Below, piece by piece: positions 1 through 9,148 of a stretch of 64,000 nt of DNA. The stretch comes from Paenibacillus soyae (lineage in GTDB: Bacteria; Bacillota; Bacilli; Paenibacillales; Paenibacillaceae): positions 1-64,000 of the forward strand of contig NZ_JANIPJ010000005.1 in the NCBI RefSeq assembly GCF_024623455.1, written 5' to 3'. Within the stretch, counting starts at the first letter, position 1, and each line of letters starts with the position of its first letter. The position numbers and the translations under genes are program-made. The notes below the pieces were generated by a model. It ran no database searches and was not told where the DNA came from. It was given only the letters and a program-made list of their open reading frames with translations.

Positions 1-243
1 GTCCTTAGTACGAGAGGACCGGGATGGACGTACCGCTGGTGTACCAGTTGTTCCGCCAGGAGCACCGCTGGGTAGCCAAGTACGGACGGGATAAGCGCTG
101 AAAGCATCTAAGCGTGAAGCCCCCCTCAAGATGAGATTTCCCAATTAGTAAGACCCCTTGAAGACGACGAGGTTGATAGGTTCGGGGTGGAAGCACGGCA
201 ACGTGTGGAGCTGACGAATACTAATCGGTCGAGGGCTTATCCT
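1..243 (+). rRNA. 23S ribosomal RNA, 3' end (partial)
   Basis: The window opens inside the 3' part of 23S rRNA. The sarcin-ricin loop sequence AGTACGAGAGGACC lies at about 7-20, and the conserved 3' terminus (ACTAATCGGTCGAGGGCTT) ends near 240. The exact 3' end is estimated from the family pattern. Six tRNA genes follow on the same strand, as in many Bacillales rRNA operons. Confidence 0.95.
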
Positions 244-417
244 AAAAGCTAAAGAATTCAGCTAAATACTTTCGTATCCAGTTTTCAGGGCGCAATTAAG
301 ATGCCTGAGTGGACAAGCTCCACGAAGACGGTGAAATTGCACATGACATTTGGCGATGTCATTTCCTGACCTTGCAAGCGACCCCGAGCGCTGCAAGCGA
401 CAATTTCGGGGACATGT
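244..417 (+). other. 23S-tRNA spacer without a 5S rRNA
   Basis: This 174-bp spacer holds no recognisable 5S rRNA, which would normally follow 23S. It contains a perfect 7-bp hairpin (ATGACAT/ATGTCAT, about 343-362) and two copies of GCAAGCGA. It is probably a transcribed processing spacer. 5S may lie elsewhere in the operon or genome. Confidence 0.6.
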
Positions 418-494
418 GGCGGTGTAGCTCAGCTGGCTAGAGCGTACGGTTCATACCCGTGAGGTCGGGGGTTCGATCCCCTTCGCCGCTACCA
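418..494 (+). tRNA. tRNA-Met (anticodon CAT), elongator type
   Basis: A 77-nt cloverleaf with encoded CCA. The anticodon loop reads TTCATAC. Position 1 pairs as G-T with position 72 and the anticodon stem lacks the three G-C pairs of initiator tRNA, so this is elongator Met rather than fMet. Confidence 0.93.
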
Positions 495-497
495 TAT

Positions 498-573
498 GGA
501 GGATTAGCTCAGCTGGGAGAGCATCTGCCTTACAAGCAGAGGGTCGGCGGTTCGATCCCGTCATCCTCCACCA
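498..573 (+). tRNA. tRNA-Val (anticodon TAC)
   Basis: A 76-nt cloverleaf. The acceptor arms GGAGGAT and ATCCTCC pair, the anticodon loop is CTTACAA, and CCA is encoded. It starts 3 nt after tRNA-Met. Confidence 0.95.
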
Positions 574-583
574 TCAATATCCT

Positions 584-660
584 GGAGCTGTGGTGTAGAG
601 GCCTAACATGCCTGCCTGTCACGCAGGAGACCGCGGGTTCGAATCCCGTCAGCTCCGCCA
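584..660 (+). tRNA. tRNA-Asp (anticodon GTC)
   Basis: A 77-nt cloverleaf with acceptor arms GGAGCTG and CAGCTCC, anticodon loop CTGTCAC and encoded CCA. Confidence 0.95.
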
Positions 661-675
661 TTTTTTATAAGGTAA

Positions 676-751
<76 letters not shown>

Positions 752-783
752 CTTTTTTTCTGTCTTAGACAGAGAAGGCATGT

Positions 784-867
784 GGAGGATTAGCGAAGTG
801 GCCAAACGCGGGAGACTGTAAATCTCTTCCTTCGGGTTCGGTGGTTCGAATCCATCATCCTCCACCA
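784..867 (+). tRNA. tRNA-Tyr (anticodon GTA)
   Basis: An 84-nt class II tRNA with a long variable arm (TCTTCCTTCGGGTTCGG region). The anticodon loop is CTGTAAA and CCA is encoded. Confidence 0.95.
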
Positions 868-875
868 TTTCCTTT

Positions 876-951
876 GAGCCATTAGCTCAGTTGGTAGAGC
901 ACCTGACTTTTAATCAGGGTGTCGTAGGTTCGAGTCCTACATGGCTCACCA
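876..951 (+). tRNA. tRNA-Lys (anticodon TTT)
   Basis: A 76-nt cloverleaf with acceptor arms GAGCCAT and ATGGCTC, anticodon loop CTTTTAA and encoded CCA. It is the last tRNA of the cluster and a terminator follows. Confidence 0.95.
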
Positions 952-977
952 GTTTTTATAACTACGGTGAATGCAAG

Positions 978-1007
978 AGAGGCGTAATCGCCTCTTTTTT
1001 TGTTTTT
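978..1007 (+). terminator. Terminator of the rRNA-tRNA operon
   Basis: A perfect 7-bp stem (AGAGGCG/CGCCTCT) with a TAAT loop is followed by a run of T. It lies 27 nt after tRNA-Lys. Confidence 0.9.
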
Positions 1008-1011
1008 AAAA

Positions 1012-1052
1012 AAAAAGCTTCAGAGAAGTGTGATACTTCTTTGAAGCTTTTT
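1012..1052 (-). terminator. Terminator of the flavin reductase gene
   Basis: A two-part stem (AAAAAGCTTCA with TGAAGCTTTTT, inner AGAAGT/ACTTCT) ends in A-rich sequence that reads as a T run on the minus strand. It lies just past the stop of the minus-strand gene and could also stop transcripts from the tRNA side. Confidence 0.75.
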
Positions 1053-1058
1053 CTATTT

Positions 1059-1619
1059 TTACGGGGCAGCAGATCGTAATTGAAGTTCGTCAATCAACTC
1101 TTGAACGGATGCCTGCAAACGCTCGGTCACTTCATCGTTTAACTCGAATTTGGTCTCGTTCGAACTCTCCTGTATCCGATTGATTTGGTTATCCGTGGCA
1201 TAGACGCCCCTAATGAAATGTCTAGCTCCCATTGAGGCGAGAACGGGCTTCAATGCATATTCGATAGACAGCAAATGAGCTAACGTTCCTCCGATGAACA
1301 AAGGCAGCACCAGCTTATTCTCCATCCCCTTCTGAGGGAGGAGGTCCAAATACGTTTTGAGGACGCCGGTGAATGATGCTTTATATACAGGGCTTGCTAT
1401 GATGACCGCAGATGCTTCATCTACTAGACGATTGGCATCCACAATTGCCGGGCTGCCGAATCGCGCTTGAATTAGGTCGTCAGCCGGTAGTGTAACGACC
1501 GTAATGGTCTTGGTCGGGTATCCGCGATTTTCAAGCTCGTGTCGAACATAATCAATCATCCCATTCAGTCTGGACGTAGCGTTCGGACTACCCGATATGA
1601 TAACGATTGGCTTGGTCAT
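1059..1619 (-). CDS. ssuE: NADPH-dependent FMN reductase, SsuE-like
   Basis: This 186-residue flavodoxin-fold protein is expected to reduce FMN with NADPH and pass FMNH2 to a monooxygenase, classically the SsuD alkanesulfonate monooxygenase. The flavin phosphate-binding loop GSPNATSR is at residues 10-17, and the family segment SPVYKASFTGVLKTYLDLLP is at 76-95. The start follows an AAAGGAG site. No ssuA, B, C or D gene lies in the window, so the sulfonate role is inferred from the family. It is transcribed alone, divergently from the regulator at 1800, which might control it. Confidence 0.82.
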   Translation of the reverse strand: MTKPIVIISGSPNATSRLNGMIDYVRHELENRGYPTKTITVVTLPADDLIQARFGSPAIVDANRLVDEASAVIIASPVYKASFTGVLKTYLDLLPQKGMENKLVLPLFIGGTLAHLLSIEYALKPVLASMGARHFIRGVYATDNQINRIQESSNETKFELNDEVTERLQASVQELIDELQLRSAAP

Positions 1620-1799
1620 AGCTATTCGCTCCTTTGGTGAATATCATTAGTTCGGATTGTGGGCAAAATTTACAGGACAAGCGTATCATGTAGAGCTCAC
1701 AGGGTCAAACGTTAGCGTGAAAGCTGAATTCGTCTCCAATGTTATGTTACAATGACGGAAAAGAGCGAATACTATTCAGTTCATGGAGAGTGGAGTAGG

Positions 1800-2954
1800 A
1801 TGAGCACATTAGAATGGTTAAGGCCGCTGCAGCACATTTTGAACAGCCCGATACAGCTATTGACCATAAATGTGTCGGAGTGGAAAGCGAAGATTGGAGT
1901 AGCCGAGAGCGTACCCCCGGGTCATACCGCCAATGTTGTAATTGAAGCCGGCGGATGGGCTTCTCATCAGGACAAGCTATGGATGATTGCAGACTATGAT
2001 GGAAGCGAAAAGGTGACTATTCTCGAATTGGATGGCGGCCAATTGTCGCAGAAGGAGAGGGAGCTGATCAGCTGGACGCTGCAGCTTGCGAATGCCAGCA
2101 AAGGAAAGCTGCCCGCACCGGAGAGCCAATTGTCGGAGTCCGAAAAACATGCGCATAAGATCGGAGAATGGCTTCAGAAGCAGCTGGAAGCGGATGAGCC
2201 GAATTTCTCGCTGCCCGATCATCTGACGGTCGGGAGCCGCCTTTATCATGAAATGATTCCGTTCCTGCTTATTACCGAACACGCCAACACAAGACAAGAT
2301 GTATACCCGGAGCTGGAGAAGCTTCTGCGTTCCTTCCTATCCGACGAGATCTTGCTTATTCCGCTCAAGAGTCAAGAATGGCTGATATGGGGACCGTTGT
2401 CACTCCTGAAGGACGAGGACGCGGATTTGCTTGGGGATCAGAACGAAGAAGAGACGATGGAGGACAGTTTAACGTCTATCGCTTTCGGCCTCCACGAGAT
2501 GCTGGCAAGCGAATGGCTTGGAGAGTGCCATCTGGCTGTTACGCATCCGATATCGCCGGCCAAAGGAATGGTGGAAGCTGCCATTCTATTGAGAGAGACG
2601 ATCAGTCTGGGGAGGAAATTCCATGTCGGGACGAACATTCATCTCCCCTGGATGCTCCAGCTGGAGAGGCTGCTCAACGCGATCCCGGAATCGAACCGCT
2701 CGAAATATTTGGAGCATTCGCTCAAACGGGCCGATTTGTTTGTTGAGTCGGAGATGCTGGCGACGCTCGAGACGTTTTTTGCCTTGGACTGCAACGTAAG
2801 CGAGACGGCGAAGAAGCTCTATATACATAGGAACACGCTGCTGTACCGGTTGGATAAGCTGAAGCAGGAGACTGGTCTTGACGTCAGACAATTTCGAGAC
2901 GCGGTATTGGTGAAGATTATATTACTATTGTACAAAGTTACGAAAAGGAATTAG
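1800..2954 (+). CDS. PucR/CdaR-type transcriptional regulator
   Basis: The 384-residue protein ends in a PucR-type helix-turn-helix domain (the segment with YIHRNTLLYRLDKL near residue 350), typical of regulators of purine, sugar-diacid or amino-acid catabolism. The N-terminal two thirds match no sensor domain I can name. An in-frame ATG at 1752 overlaps a TACAAT box (1748-1753) that looks like its own -10 element. The ATG at 1800, behind GGAGAG/GGAG, is therefore the better start. Ligand and targets are unknown; the divergent flavin reductase gene is one possible target. Confidence 0.75.
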   Translation: MSTLEWLRPLQHILNSPIQLLTINVSEWKAKIGVAESVPPGHTANVVIEAGGWASHQDKLWMIADYDGSEKVTILELDGGQLSQKERELISWTLQLANASKGKLPAPESQLSESEKHAHKIGEWLQKQLEADEPNFSLPDHLTVGSRLYHEMIPFLLITEHANTRQDVYPELEKLLRSFLSDEILLIPLKSQEWLIWGPLSLLKDEDADLLGDQNEEETMEDSLTSIAFGLHEMLASEWLGECHLAVTHPISPAKGMVEAAILLRETISLGRKFHVGTNIHLPWMLQLERLLNAIPESNRSKYLEHSLKRADLFVESEMLATLETFFALDCNVSETAKKLYIHRNTLLYRLDKLKQETGLDVRQFRDAVLVKIILLLYKVTKRN

Positions 2955-3045
2955 TTTTTTTGTAAAGTATGTGCATAGTCATGAAGCGTCCTGTGAGATA
3001 AGATAAATGCATATCGAAATTCTTTTTTTTAGGGGGAAACTAATC

Positions 3046-4167
3046 ATGGCAGGCGTACGCTTAGAAGGCATTTACAAAAGATATCCGGGTTCCGACAAAG
3101 CTTCTGTAACCGATGTCAATCTCGACATTAAGGACAAAGAGTTCCTCGTTCTCGTAGGACCGTCCGGTTGCGGTAAATCCACGACTCTTCGTATGATCGC
3201 AGGTCTTGAAGAAATCTCGGAAGGTAAATTGTTCATCGGCGACCGTCTTGTGAACGACGTTGCTCCTAAAGATCGCGACATCGCGATGGTATTCCAATCC
3301 TACGCCCTGTACCCGCACATGAACGTGTACCAGAACATGGCGTTCGGTCTGAAACTTCGTAAATTCAAAAAAGCAGACATCGACAAACGCGTTCGTGAAG
3401 CTGCTAAAATTCTTGATATCGAGCATTTGCTGGATCGTAAACCAAAAGCACTTTCCGGTGGTCAACGTCAGCGCGTTGCCTTGGGCCGCGCGATCGTTCG
3501 CGAACCGCAAGTATTCTTGATGGACGAACCGCTCTCCAACTTGGACGCTAAACTTCGCGGTCAAATGCGCGCAGAGATCTCCAAGCTGACTAAGCGTCTC
3601 GAAACAACTACGATCTACGTAACGCATGACCAAATCGAGGCCATGACGATGGGCGACCGTATCGTTGTTATGAAGGACGGTTTCATTCAACAAACGGCTT
3701 CTCCTGAAGAGCTTTACAACCATCCGGTTAACATCTTCGTTGCAGGTTTCATCGGAGCTCCTTCCATGAACTTTGTAACAGGTACGCTTACAGAGCAAGG
3801 CGGCGCAGTTCGCTTCAAAGCTCCAGGCGTAGACGTTTCCGTACCGGAAGGTAAAGCAGCTACACTTCGTTCCAAAGGCTACATCGGCAAAGAGGTTATC
3901 TTGGGCATTCGTCCTGAGGACATCCACGAAGAGCCGGTATTCCTGGAAGCATCCCCTGGTACGATCGTTAACGCGAACGTAGAGGTTGCGGAGAACCTTG
4001 GTCACGAAATGTACCTCTACCTGAACGGTATCGGCACTGATACTGTAATCGCGCGCGTTGACGGCCGTTCTGGCGTACGCGACGGCGCAAGCGTGAAGCT
4101 GGCTCTTGACATGAACAAGACTCACCTGTTCGACAAAGAGACTGAGCTGAACATTTTCGAGAACTAA
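3046..4167 (+). CDS. msmX: Sugar ABC transporter ATP-binding protein, MsmX/UgpC family
   Basis: This 373-residue cytoplasmic ATPase powers carbohydrate importers. Walker A GPSGCGKST is at residues 38-46, the signature LSGGQ near 136, Walker B VFLMDEP near 156, then the switch His (VTHDQ) and a C-terminal TOBE-type regulatory region. The ATG at 3046 follows AGGGGG. An in-frame ATG at 3007 lacks a good site. No permease or binding protein is adjacent. In B. subtilis MsmX serves several sugar transporters, and the transporter at 45.5-49.1 kb here lacks an ATPase, so a shared role is plausible. Codon use (AAA, CGT/CGC, GTT, GCT) looks like that of the glycolytic genes, which suggests high expression. 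Confidence 0.9.
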   Translation: MAGVRLEGIYKRYPGSDKASVTDVNLDIKDKEFLVLVGPSGCGKSTTLRMIAGLEEISEGKLFIGDRLVNDVAPKDRDIAMVFQSYALYPHMNVYQNMAFGLKLRKFKKADIDKRVREAAKILDIEHLLDRKPKALSGGQRQRVALGRAIVREPQVFLMDEPLSNLDAKLRGQMRAEISKLTKRLETTTIYVTHDQIEAMTMGDRIVVMKDGFIQQTASPEELYNHPVNIFVAGFIGAPSMNFVTGTLTEQGGAVRFKAPGVDVSVPEGKAATLRSKGYIGKEVILGIRPEDIHEEPVFLEASPGTIVNANVEVAENLGHEMYLYLNGIGTDTVIARVDGRSGVRDGASVKLALDMNKTHLFDKETELNIFEN

Positions 4168-4190
4168 TAATATCCCCCTTCATTAATAAG

Positions 4191-4222
4191 GAGTCTTCGG
4201 TTCATTCCGGAGGCTCTTTTTT
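4191..4222 (+). terminator. Terminator after the MsmX-type gene
   Basis: A 10-bp stem (GAGTCTTCGG/CCGGAGGCTC, with G-T pairs) and a 6-nt loop are followed by TTTTTT. Confidence 0.9.
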
Positions 4223-4310
4223 ATTTGTTTCGAAGAAAAGTAAAACCGTTTGAGCAGTTGCGCAGTCTAATCCATAGTAAGGAAGTGCCGCAAGTGCAGG
4301 GAGGGAAGAC

Positions 4311-4883
4311 ATGAGCCATGAAGAGGGAGAACAGGCAAGGAAATCGATATTCGATGACCAAGAAACGTTAATCAACCGCATTCATCAAGAGAGAGAGAAG
4401 ATGTATGGCATTGCGTTTGCCTATTTGCGCAATGAGCAGGATGCGCTGGAGGCTATACAGGAAACGGTATGCCGCGTCTGGATGAAGAGACGGGGACTGC
4501 GCGATGAGCGTTATTTTGCTACATGGATGATTCGGATCCTCATTAACGTGTGCATGGACGAACGAAAAAAGCGAAAAAGAGAGCAGCCGTCAGAAAACAT
4601 CCTCACGGGAATCGCAGCGGTTCAACAAGAACCGAGTGACCGGGTCGGCATGGCGGAGCAAGTAGCGAAGCTTAAACCGAAGTACCGGATGATCATCGTG
4701 CTGAAATATTATCGCGATTTAACGATAACCGAGATTGGGGAGCTGCTTGATAAGCCGGACGGCACGATCCGGACTTGGCTTCATAAGGCGTTAAAGGAGA
4801 TGCGAATGGCGATGAATGAGGGAGAGGAGGAAATCAAGGATGGACGATTCACGAAAAAGGGCTGGGGCAGAAGCAGGGGATAA
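4311..4883 (+). CDS. ECF-type RNA polymerase sigma factor
   Basis: The 190-residue protein has a sigma region 2 (about residues 28-95, including DALEAIQETVCRVWMKR) and a C-terminal region 4 helix-turn-helix (about 128-172, DLTITEIGELLDKPDGTIRTWL). The start follows AGGGAGGG. It resembles SigV-type factors that answer envelope stress. It overlaps the next gene, a membrane DUF4179 protein, by 44 nt, the usual sign of a sigma/anti-sigma pair. A TAAAACC (4241) and GTCTAA (4265) pair spaced 17 nt upstream looks like an ECF promoter and hints at self-activation, but that is weak evidence. Confidence 0.9.
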   Translation: MSHEEGEQARKSIFDDQETLINRIHQEREKMYGIAFAYLRNEQDALEAIQETVCRVWMKRRGLRDERYFATWMIRILINVCMDERKKRKREQPSENILTGIAAVQQEPSDRVGMAEQVAKLKPKYRMIIVLKYYRDLTITEIGELLDKPDGTIRTWLHKALKEMRMAMNEGEEEIKDGRFTKKGWGRSRG

Positions 4884-6294
4884 GAAAATAAATAACGAGG
4901 AAATGGAGTTAGTTAAAGATTCGGAGCTTCGTAAGGTAGTGAATGATCTTCGCGAGGATAGCGTTAAGGTGCGGGAAAGATCGGATCCGCTAAATCCGGA
5001 TTTGGAACAAAAACTCGAGCATCACATCATGAAAGGGCTGCAGGATGGAAGGCGTCGCGGCATTCGTTATCGCAGGAGCCGAGTCAGCTTTCAACTCGGA
5101 GCGGCGGCCGTTTGCATGCTGCTGTTGCTTACGGCATTCGTGCGGATCTCTCCCGCATTCGCCGCTTTCGTGAAGGAAATTCCAGGATTCAGCGGATTTG
5201 TCGAGCTGATCTCCTACGATCGTTCACTTATGTCCGCGCTCGACAACGAATATATGCAAATTGTGAACAAGTCGGATGAACGGAATGGATATAAGCTGAC
5301 GGTGAATGGGGTTATTGCGGACCACCAGCGGATCGTGCTGCTCTATACGGTGGAAGGGCCAGGTATTAGACGGCAGGATCTCGGTGCAATGAAGCATGAA
5401 TTCAAGGACGAGAATGGAAATGATCTTCAAGCGGGAATTATGAGCTTCTATGCTCCCGGGGAGGGTGAGACAGAAGGGATGGTACAGGATTATTTCGACA
5501 TCCTCATGTCTTCTGAAGATCAGATTCCGCAAAAACTTCATTTCAAACTGCAAGCAGGAGGTGAGTGGCTGGAGGTTATCGTTCCAATTGACCATCGAAT
5601 GTTTGAAGGATTACGTGAGGAAATCGAACTGAATCAAACGATTGAAGTGGCTGGGCAGAAGGTTACAGTAAAAAAAGCGGTAATAACGCCGCTCCAGGTG
5701 CTAATTGATTTCGAAAGTGATCAAGGAAACACGAAGCGGCTCAATGATTTTATTAAGCTGGAGCTAGTGGATGATCGAGGCATAAGCTATAAGACAGATA
5801 CAGGCTTTGGCGATTTAGATAATAGTATTACAAGGAGATTCCACAGCTCGTACTTCCAGAAGCCGAAAACACTGACTTTGAAAGCCGAAGGCATACTGAT
5901 GTCCGACCGTGATATGAGCGTCGTCATCGATACGGAGGAGGAAACGTTGATTTCGCGTCCAGACGATAGATTGCGGCTTATCGACATGACGAAACGGACA
6001 GATGCGATTGACTTTGCTTTTGAACTCGACCAAAGCGATGATCCCGATGACGTCATGAGGGGTCTTATGTTGTTCCACTATGATGGAGTCATACGCGACG
6101 CAAAAGGGAAAGAGTATCCGATCGAGTATGGGGATTCGGCAAGAAAGAACTTTAGCTCGTTCCATGGAGGCTACGAGAAGCAAGGAACCTATCATTACCA
6201 CATTCCGAATGCCGAATACGCGCAGCCGGTCACGATCGATATCGATCAGTATTTAGGATACGAGCTCCAAGACATCAGCGTTAAGATTAAATAA
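4840..6294 (+). CDS. DUF4179 membrane protein, likely anti-sigma factor
   Basis: The 484-residue protein has a charged cytoplasmic N-terminus, one membrane segment at about residues 86-105 (GAAAVCMLLLLTAF region), a DUF4179-like domain just outside it (YDRSLMSALDNEYMQIVN region) and a long extracytoplasmic C-terminal part. Such proteins sit next to ECF sigma genes and are thought to hold the sigma factor at the membrane. The start is the ATG at 4840, 9 nt after GGAGAGGAGG; a start at 4816 would lack a site. It overlaps the sigma gene by 44 nt, which suggests coupled translation. The signal it senses is not visible. Confidence 0.8.
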   Translation: MDDSRKRAGAEAGDKKINNEEMELVKDSELRKVVNDLREDSVKVRERSDPLNPDLEQKLEHHIMKGLQDGRRRGIRYRRSRVSFQLGAAAVCMLLLLTAFVRISPAFAAFVKEIPGFSGFVELISYDRSLMSALDNEYMQIVNKSDERNGYKLTVNGVIADHQRIVLLYTVEGPGIRRQDLGAMKHEFKDENGNDLQAGIMSFYAPGEGETEGMVQDYFDILMSSEDQIPQKLHFKLQAGGEWLEVIVPIDHRMFEGLREEIELNQTIEVAGQKVTVKKAVITPLQVLIDFESDQGNTKRLNDFIKLELVDDRGISYKTDTGFGDLDNSITRRFHSSYFQKPKTLTLKAEGILMSDRDMSVVIDTEEETLISRPDDRLRLIDMTKRTDAIDFAFELDQSDDPDDVMRGLMLFHYDGVIRDAKGKEYPIEYGDSARKNFSSFHGGYEKQGTYHYHIPNAEYAQPVTIDIDQYLGYELQDISVKIK

Positions 6295-6299
6295 ACGAA

Positions 6300-6340
6300 A
6301 GGCGCCGCGCGGCGGGAAACGTTGCGTTCGGCGCCTTTTT
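6300..6340 (+). terminator. Terminator after the sigma/anti-sigma operon
   Basis: The stem AGGCGCCG/CGGCGCCT (8 bp), with a structured loop, is followed by TTTTT. Confidence 0.88.
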
Positions 6341-6426
6341 GCTTTACGATGAAGACATTGGAAAAAACAGATCTTACATAAGCTTGAAGATAGAGCGGAA
6401 GCCGCATTATGAAGGAGGTCCATACA

Positions 6427-7365
6427 TTGCCGAAGAAAGTGAAAGTATCGGAGCTAGTCAGACAATTTCAACTGGAGATCGTAGCCGGCGAGGATGGACT
6501 GAAGCGAAGCGTCACGGTTGACGATTTGTACCGGCCGGGTCTTGAGATGGCCGGTTATTTCCATTACCATCCGGCAGAACGGGTGCAGCTGCTGGGCAGG
6601 ACCGAAATTTCCTTCCTCAATATGCTGGACAGCGAGGAAAGGAAGGACCGCATGGTGCGTCTCTGCAACGAAGAGACGCCTTGCATTATTTTGACAAGGG
6701 GATTGGAAGCGCCTAAGGAGCTTATCGAGCAATCGAAAGCAACGAATATTCCCGTTCTGAGAAGCAACGTGGCGACGACGATTCTGTCCAGCCGCATCAC
6801 GGACTTCCTGGAGCATAAGCTGGCTCCGACGGCCACGATACACGGGGTTCTCGTCGACGTGTACGGCGTAGGGATGCTGATCACCGGAGGAAGCGGCATC
6901 GGTAAAAGCGAGACGGCATTGGAGCTCGTCAAGCGCAGCCATCGTCTTGTCGCGGATGACGCGGTCGAAATTCGCCAAACCTCCGACGGACAGCTTCACG
7001 GAACGGCTCCGGAGCTGATTCGTCATTTGCTCGAAATTCGCGGACTAGGCATCATTAACGTGATGACGCTGTTCGGCGCGGGAGCGGTGCGGACGCAGAA
7101 GCGGATCGGACTGGTCATTAAGCTGGAGAACTGGCAGCAGGACAAGCAATATGACCGACTAGGGCTTGATGAAGAGACAACGCGGATTATCGATACCGAC
7201 ATTCCGCTGGTCACTATCCCCGTCCGTCCCGGACGGAACTTGGCCGTCATTATCGAGGTTGCGGCGATGAATTTCCGGTTGAAGCGTATGGGCTATAACG
7301 CGGCGCTGCAATTCACGAACAAGCTGACGGAGACGATCGCGGACGACATGGACGATTACGATTGA
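6427..7365 (+). CDS. hprK: HPr kinase/phosphorylase
   Basis: HprK phosphorylates and dephosphorylates Ser46 of HPr in response to glycolytic intermediates, which sets carbon catabolite control with CcpA. The 312-residue product has an N-terminal domain, the P-loop GGSGIGKS near residue 155 and the family signature [12 protein letters not shown] near 203. The TTG at 6427 is chosen because AAGGAGGT (6412-6419) lies 7 nt before it; the upstream in-frame ATG at 6409 overlaps that site. It heads hprK-lgt-ppaX-acyltransferase, as in B. subtilis. A matching HPr substrate is encoded at 24137. Confidence 0.96.
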   Translation: MPKKVKVSELVRQFQLEIVAGEDGLKRSVTVDDLYRPGLEMAGYFHYHPAERVQLLGRTEISFLNMLDSEERKDRMVRLCNEETPCIILTRGLEAPKELIEQSKATNIPVLRSNVATTILSSRITDFLEHKLAPTATIHGVLVDVYGVGMLITGGSGIGKSETALELVKRSHRLVADDAVEIRQTSDGQLHGTAPELIRHLLEIRGLGIINVMTLFGAGAVRTQKRIGLVIKLENWQQDKQYDRLGLDEETTRIIDTDIPLVTIPVRPGRNLAVIIEVAAMNFRLKRMGYNAALQFTNKLTETIADDMDDYD

Positions 7366-7431
7366 TCGGGGTCCTCAGCAACTTTCACGAACGAGCTTCG
7401 GAAACTATGGAGAAGGAGTAGATTTTGACGA

Positions 7432-8445
7432 ATGCTTACGTTAGCCGTTAACCCAGTCGTATTCGAGATCGGCGGATTGTCGATCCGATGGTACGGCATT
7501 ATTCTTGGCTTGGCCGCGCTGGCAGGCTTGCTGCTAGCGGTACAGGAAGGCAAGAGATTCGGAATCAAGCCGGATTTCTTCATGGACCTGCTCCTGTTCG
7601 GAGCGCCATCGGCAATTATTGCCGCGCGCATCTATTATGTTGCGTTTATGTGGGAAGATTACAAAGACAATCCGATGGATATATTCAAAATTTGGGAGGG
7701 CGGCATCGCCATCTACGGCGCGATTATCGGCGCCTTCATCTGCGGTATTATTTATGCGAGGTACAAGGGCTACAACTTCATCCGGATCGCCGATATATGC
7801 GTGCCCTCGATTCTGATCGGGCAGATGATCGGCCGCTGGGGCAACTTCATGAACCAAGAAGCCTACGGCGCTCCGGTAAGCGAAGACTTCCTGCGGAATA
7901 CGCTGCACATCCCTTCGTTTATCGTGGACCATATGTTCATAATGGATCAGGCTGTACCGGAAGGCGCCTTCCGCCATCCCGCGTTTCTCTATGAATCGCT
8001 GTGGAGCCTGGTGGGGCTGGGCATTCTGTTCATTCTGCGCCGCCAGAAGTTCCTTCGCGCGGGCGAGCTGATGGCCTCTTATTTCATCTGGTATTCGATC
8101 GGACGTTTCTTTATCGAAGCGCTTCGTATCGACAGCCTGGCGTTCATGGGACCAAGCTGGTTGGCCTCGTTTATTAACGGCCTGTGGTCGCCGATGGATA
8201 CCGTGTTCGATGCGGGGTATTTGGACCCGGCGTACGGCAACATCCGGATTTCGCAGATGCTGGCCTTGCTGCTCATCTTGGCGGCGATCGTGTTTATTAT
8301 AGTAAGAAGAGTGAACGGAAGCGCGAAGGTGTATTATTCCGATCCAATCCATACGACGAAGCCGGAGCGCAACGGTATGGGCAACGAGTCTGTTGAAGCG
8401 AAGAAGGAAGAAGCGGACTCCGAATCGGAAGCGACAAAAGCTTAG
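7432..8445 (+). CDS. lgt: Prolipoprotein diacylglyceryl transferase
   Basis: Lgt is an integral membrane enzyme that moves diacylglycerol from phosphatidylglycerol to the lipobox cysteine of prolipoproteins. The 337-residue protein shows about seven hydrophobic segments and the signature GRWGNFMNQEAYG near residue 134. The tail beyond the last membrane segment (about 300-337) is Glu/Lys rich. Substrates in this window include the lipoproteins at 45515, 49270 and 57367. It lies 66 nt after hprK in the conserved order. Confidence 0.96.
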   Translation: MLTLAVNPVVFEIGGLSIRWYGIILGLAALAGLLLAVQEGKRFGIKPDFFMDLLLFGAPSAIIAARIYYVAFMWEDYKDNPMDIFKIWEGGIAIYGAIIGAFICGIIYARYKGYNFIRIADICVPSILIGQMIGRWGNFMNQEAYGAPVSEDFLRNTLHIPSFIVDHMFIMDQAVPEGAFRHPAFLYESLWSLVGLGILFILRRQKFLRAGELMASYFIWYSIGRFFIEALRIDSLAFMGPSWLASFINGLWSPMDTVFDAGYLDPAYGNIRISQMLALLLILAAIVFIIVRRVNGSAKVYYSDPIHTTKPERNGMGNESVEAKKEEADSESEATKA

Positions 8446-8488
8446 CAGTAGTTCGAACGGGGAGCTAGTTTGAGGAGGCAAATGCAAT

Positions 8489-9148
8489 ATGAAGCAAGTA
8501 AGGACGATGCTGTTCGATCTGGACGGCACGATACTGGACACGAACGAATTGATCATCCGCTCCTTTCTGGAGGCGCTGAAGGATTGCGCGCCAGAGGGGT
8601 TCTGCCGGGACAACATTATCCCGAGCATGGGACAGCCGCTGGAGCAGCAGCTCAGACTCTTCTCCGGGCTCGATGATGTTACCCATCTTGTAGCGGCATA
8701 TCGGGAAGTGAATTTGCGCCTGCACGATGAGCTGGTGACGGCATTCGCCTATGTGAATGAAGTGCTCGAGAAGCTGCATGCGCAAGGCGTGCAAATCGGC
8801 GTCGTGACGACGAAGATGAGGCTGACGACCGAAAAAGGCCTGAAGTTCGTCGGCATCTTCGATTATGTGGACGCGATCGTCACGATCGACGATGTCGTGC
8901 ATGCGAAGCCGCATCCGGAGCCGGTCCAGAAGGCGCTTGCTCTGCTCGGAGCCGATCCGGCGTCTACTATAATGGTAGGTGACAGCACCGTCGACATGCA
9001 GTCGGCCGTGGCTGCGGGCGTAACAGCCGTTGGGGTGGCATGGTCTTTGAAGGGAGCGCAAGTACTTCGCGATGCGGGAGCGGATTACGTCATCGACGAT
9101 ATGCGCGAGCTGTACGCGTTCGCGGAGGCGGGAGCTGGGACCGTGTGA
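8489..9148 (+). CDS. ppaX: Pyrophosphatase PpaX (HAD family)
   Basis: PpaX hydrolyses the pyrophosphate released when HprK dephosphorylates P-Ser-HPr, which drives that reaction. The 219-residue HAD hydrolase has the nucleophile motif FDLDGTILDT (Asp10, Asp12), a cap domain, motif II VVTTK and the metal-binding motif MVGDSTVDMQ. GAGGAGGC precedes the start. Its placement after hprK and lgt supports the assignment. Confidence 0.92.
   Translation: MKQVRTMLFDLDGTILDTNELIIRSFLEALKDCAPEGFCRDNIIPSMGQPLEQQLRLFSGLDDVTHLVAAYREVNLRLHDELVTAFAYVNEVLEKLHAQGVQIGVVTTKMRLTTEKGLKFVGIFDYVDAIVTIDDVVHAKPHPEPVQKALALLGADPASTIMVGDSTVDMQSAVAAGVTAVGVAWSLKGAQVLRDAGADYVIDDMRELYAFAEAGAGTV

Noticed and set aside
3061..4125. 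354-codon open frame on the minus strand
   Set aside because: Antisense to the MsmX-type gene, whose Walker motifs make the plus strand certain.
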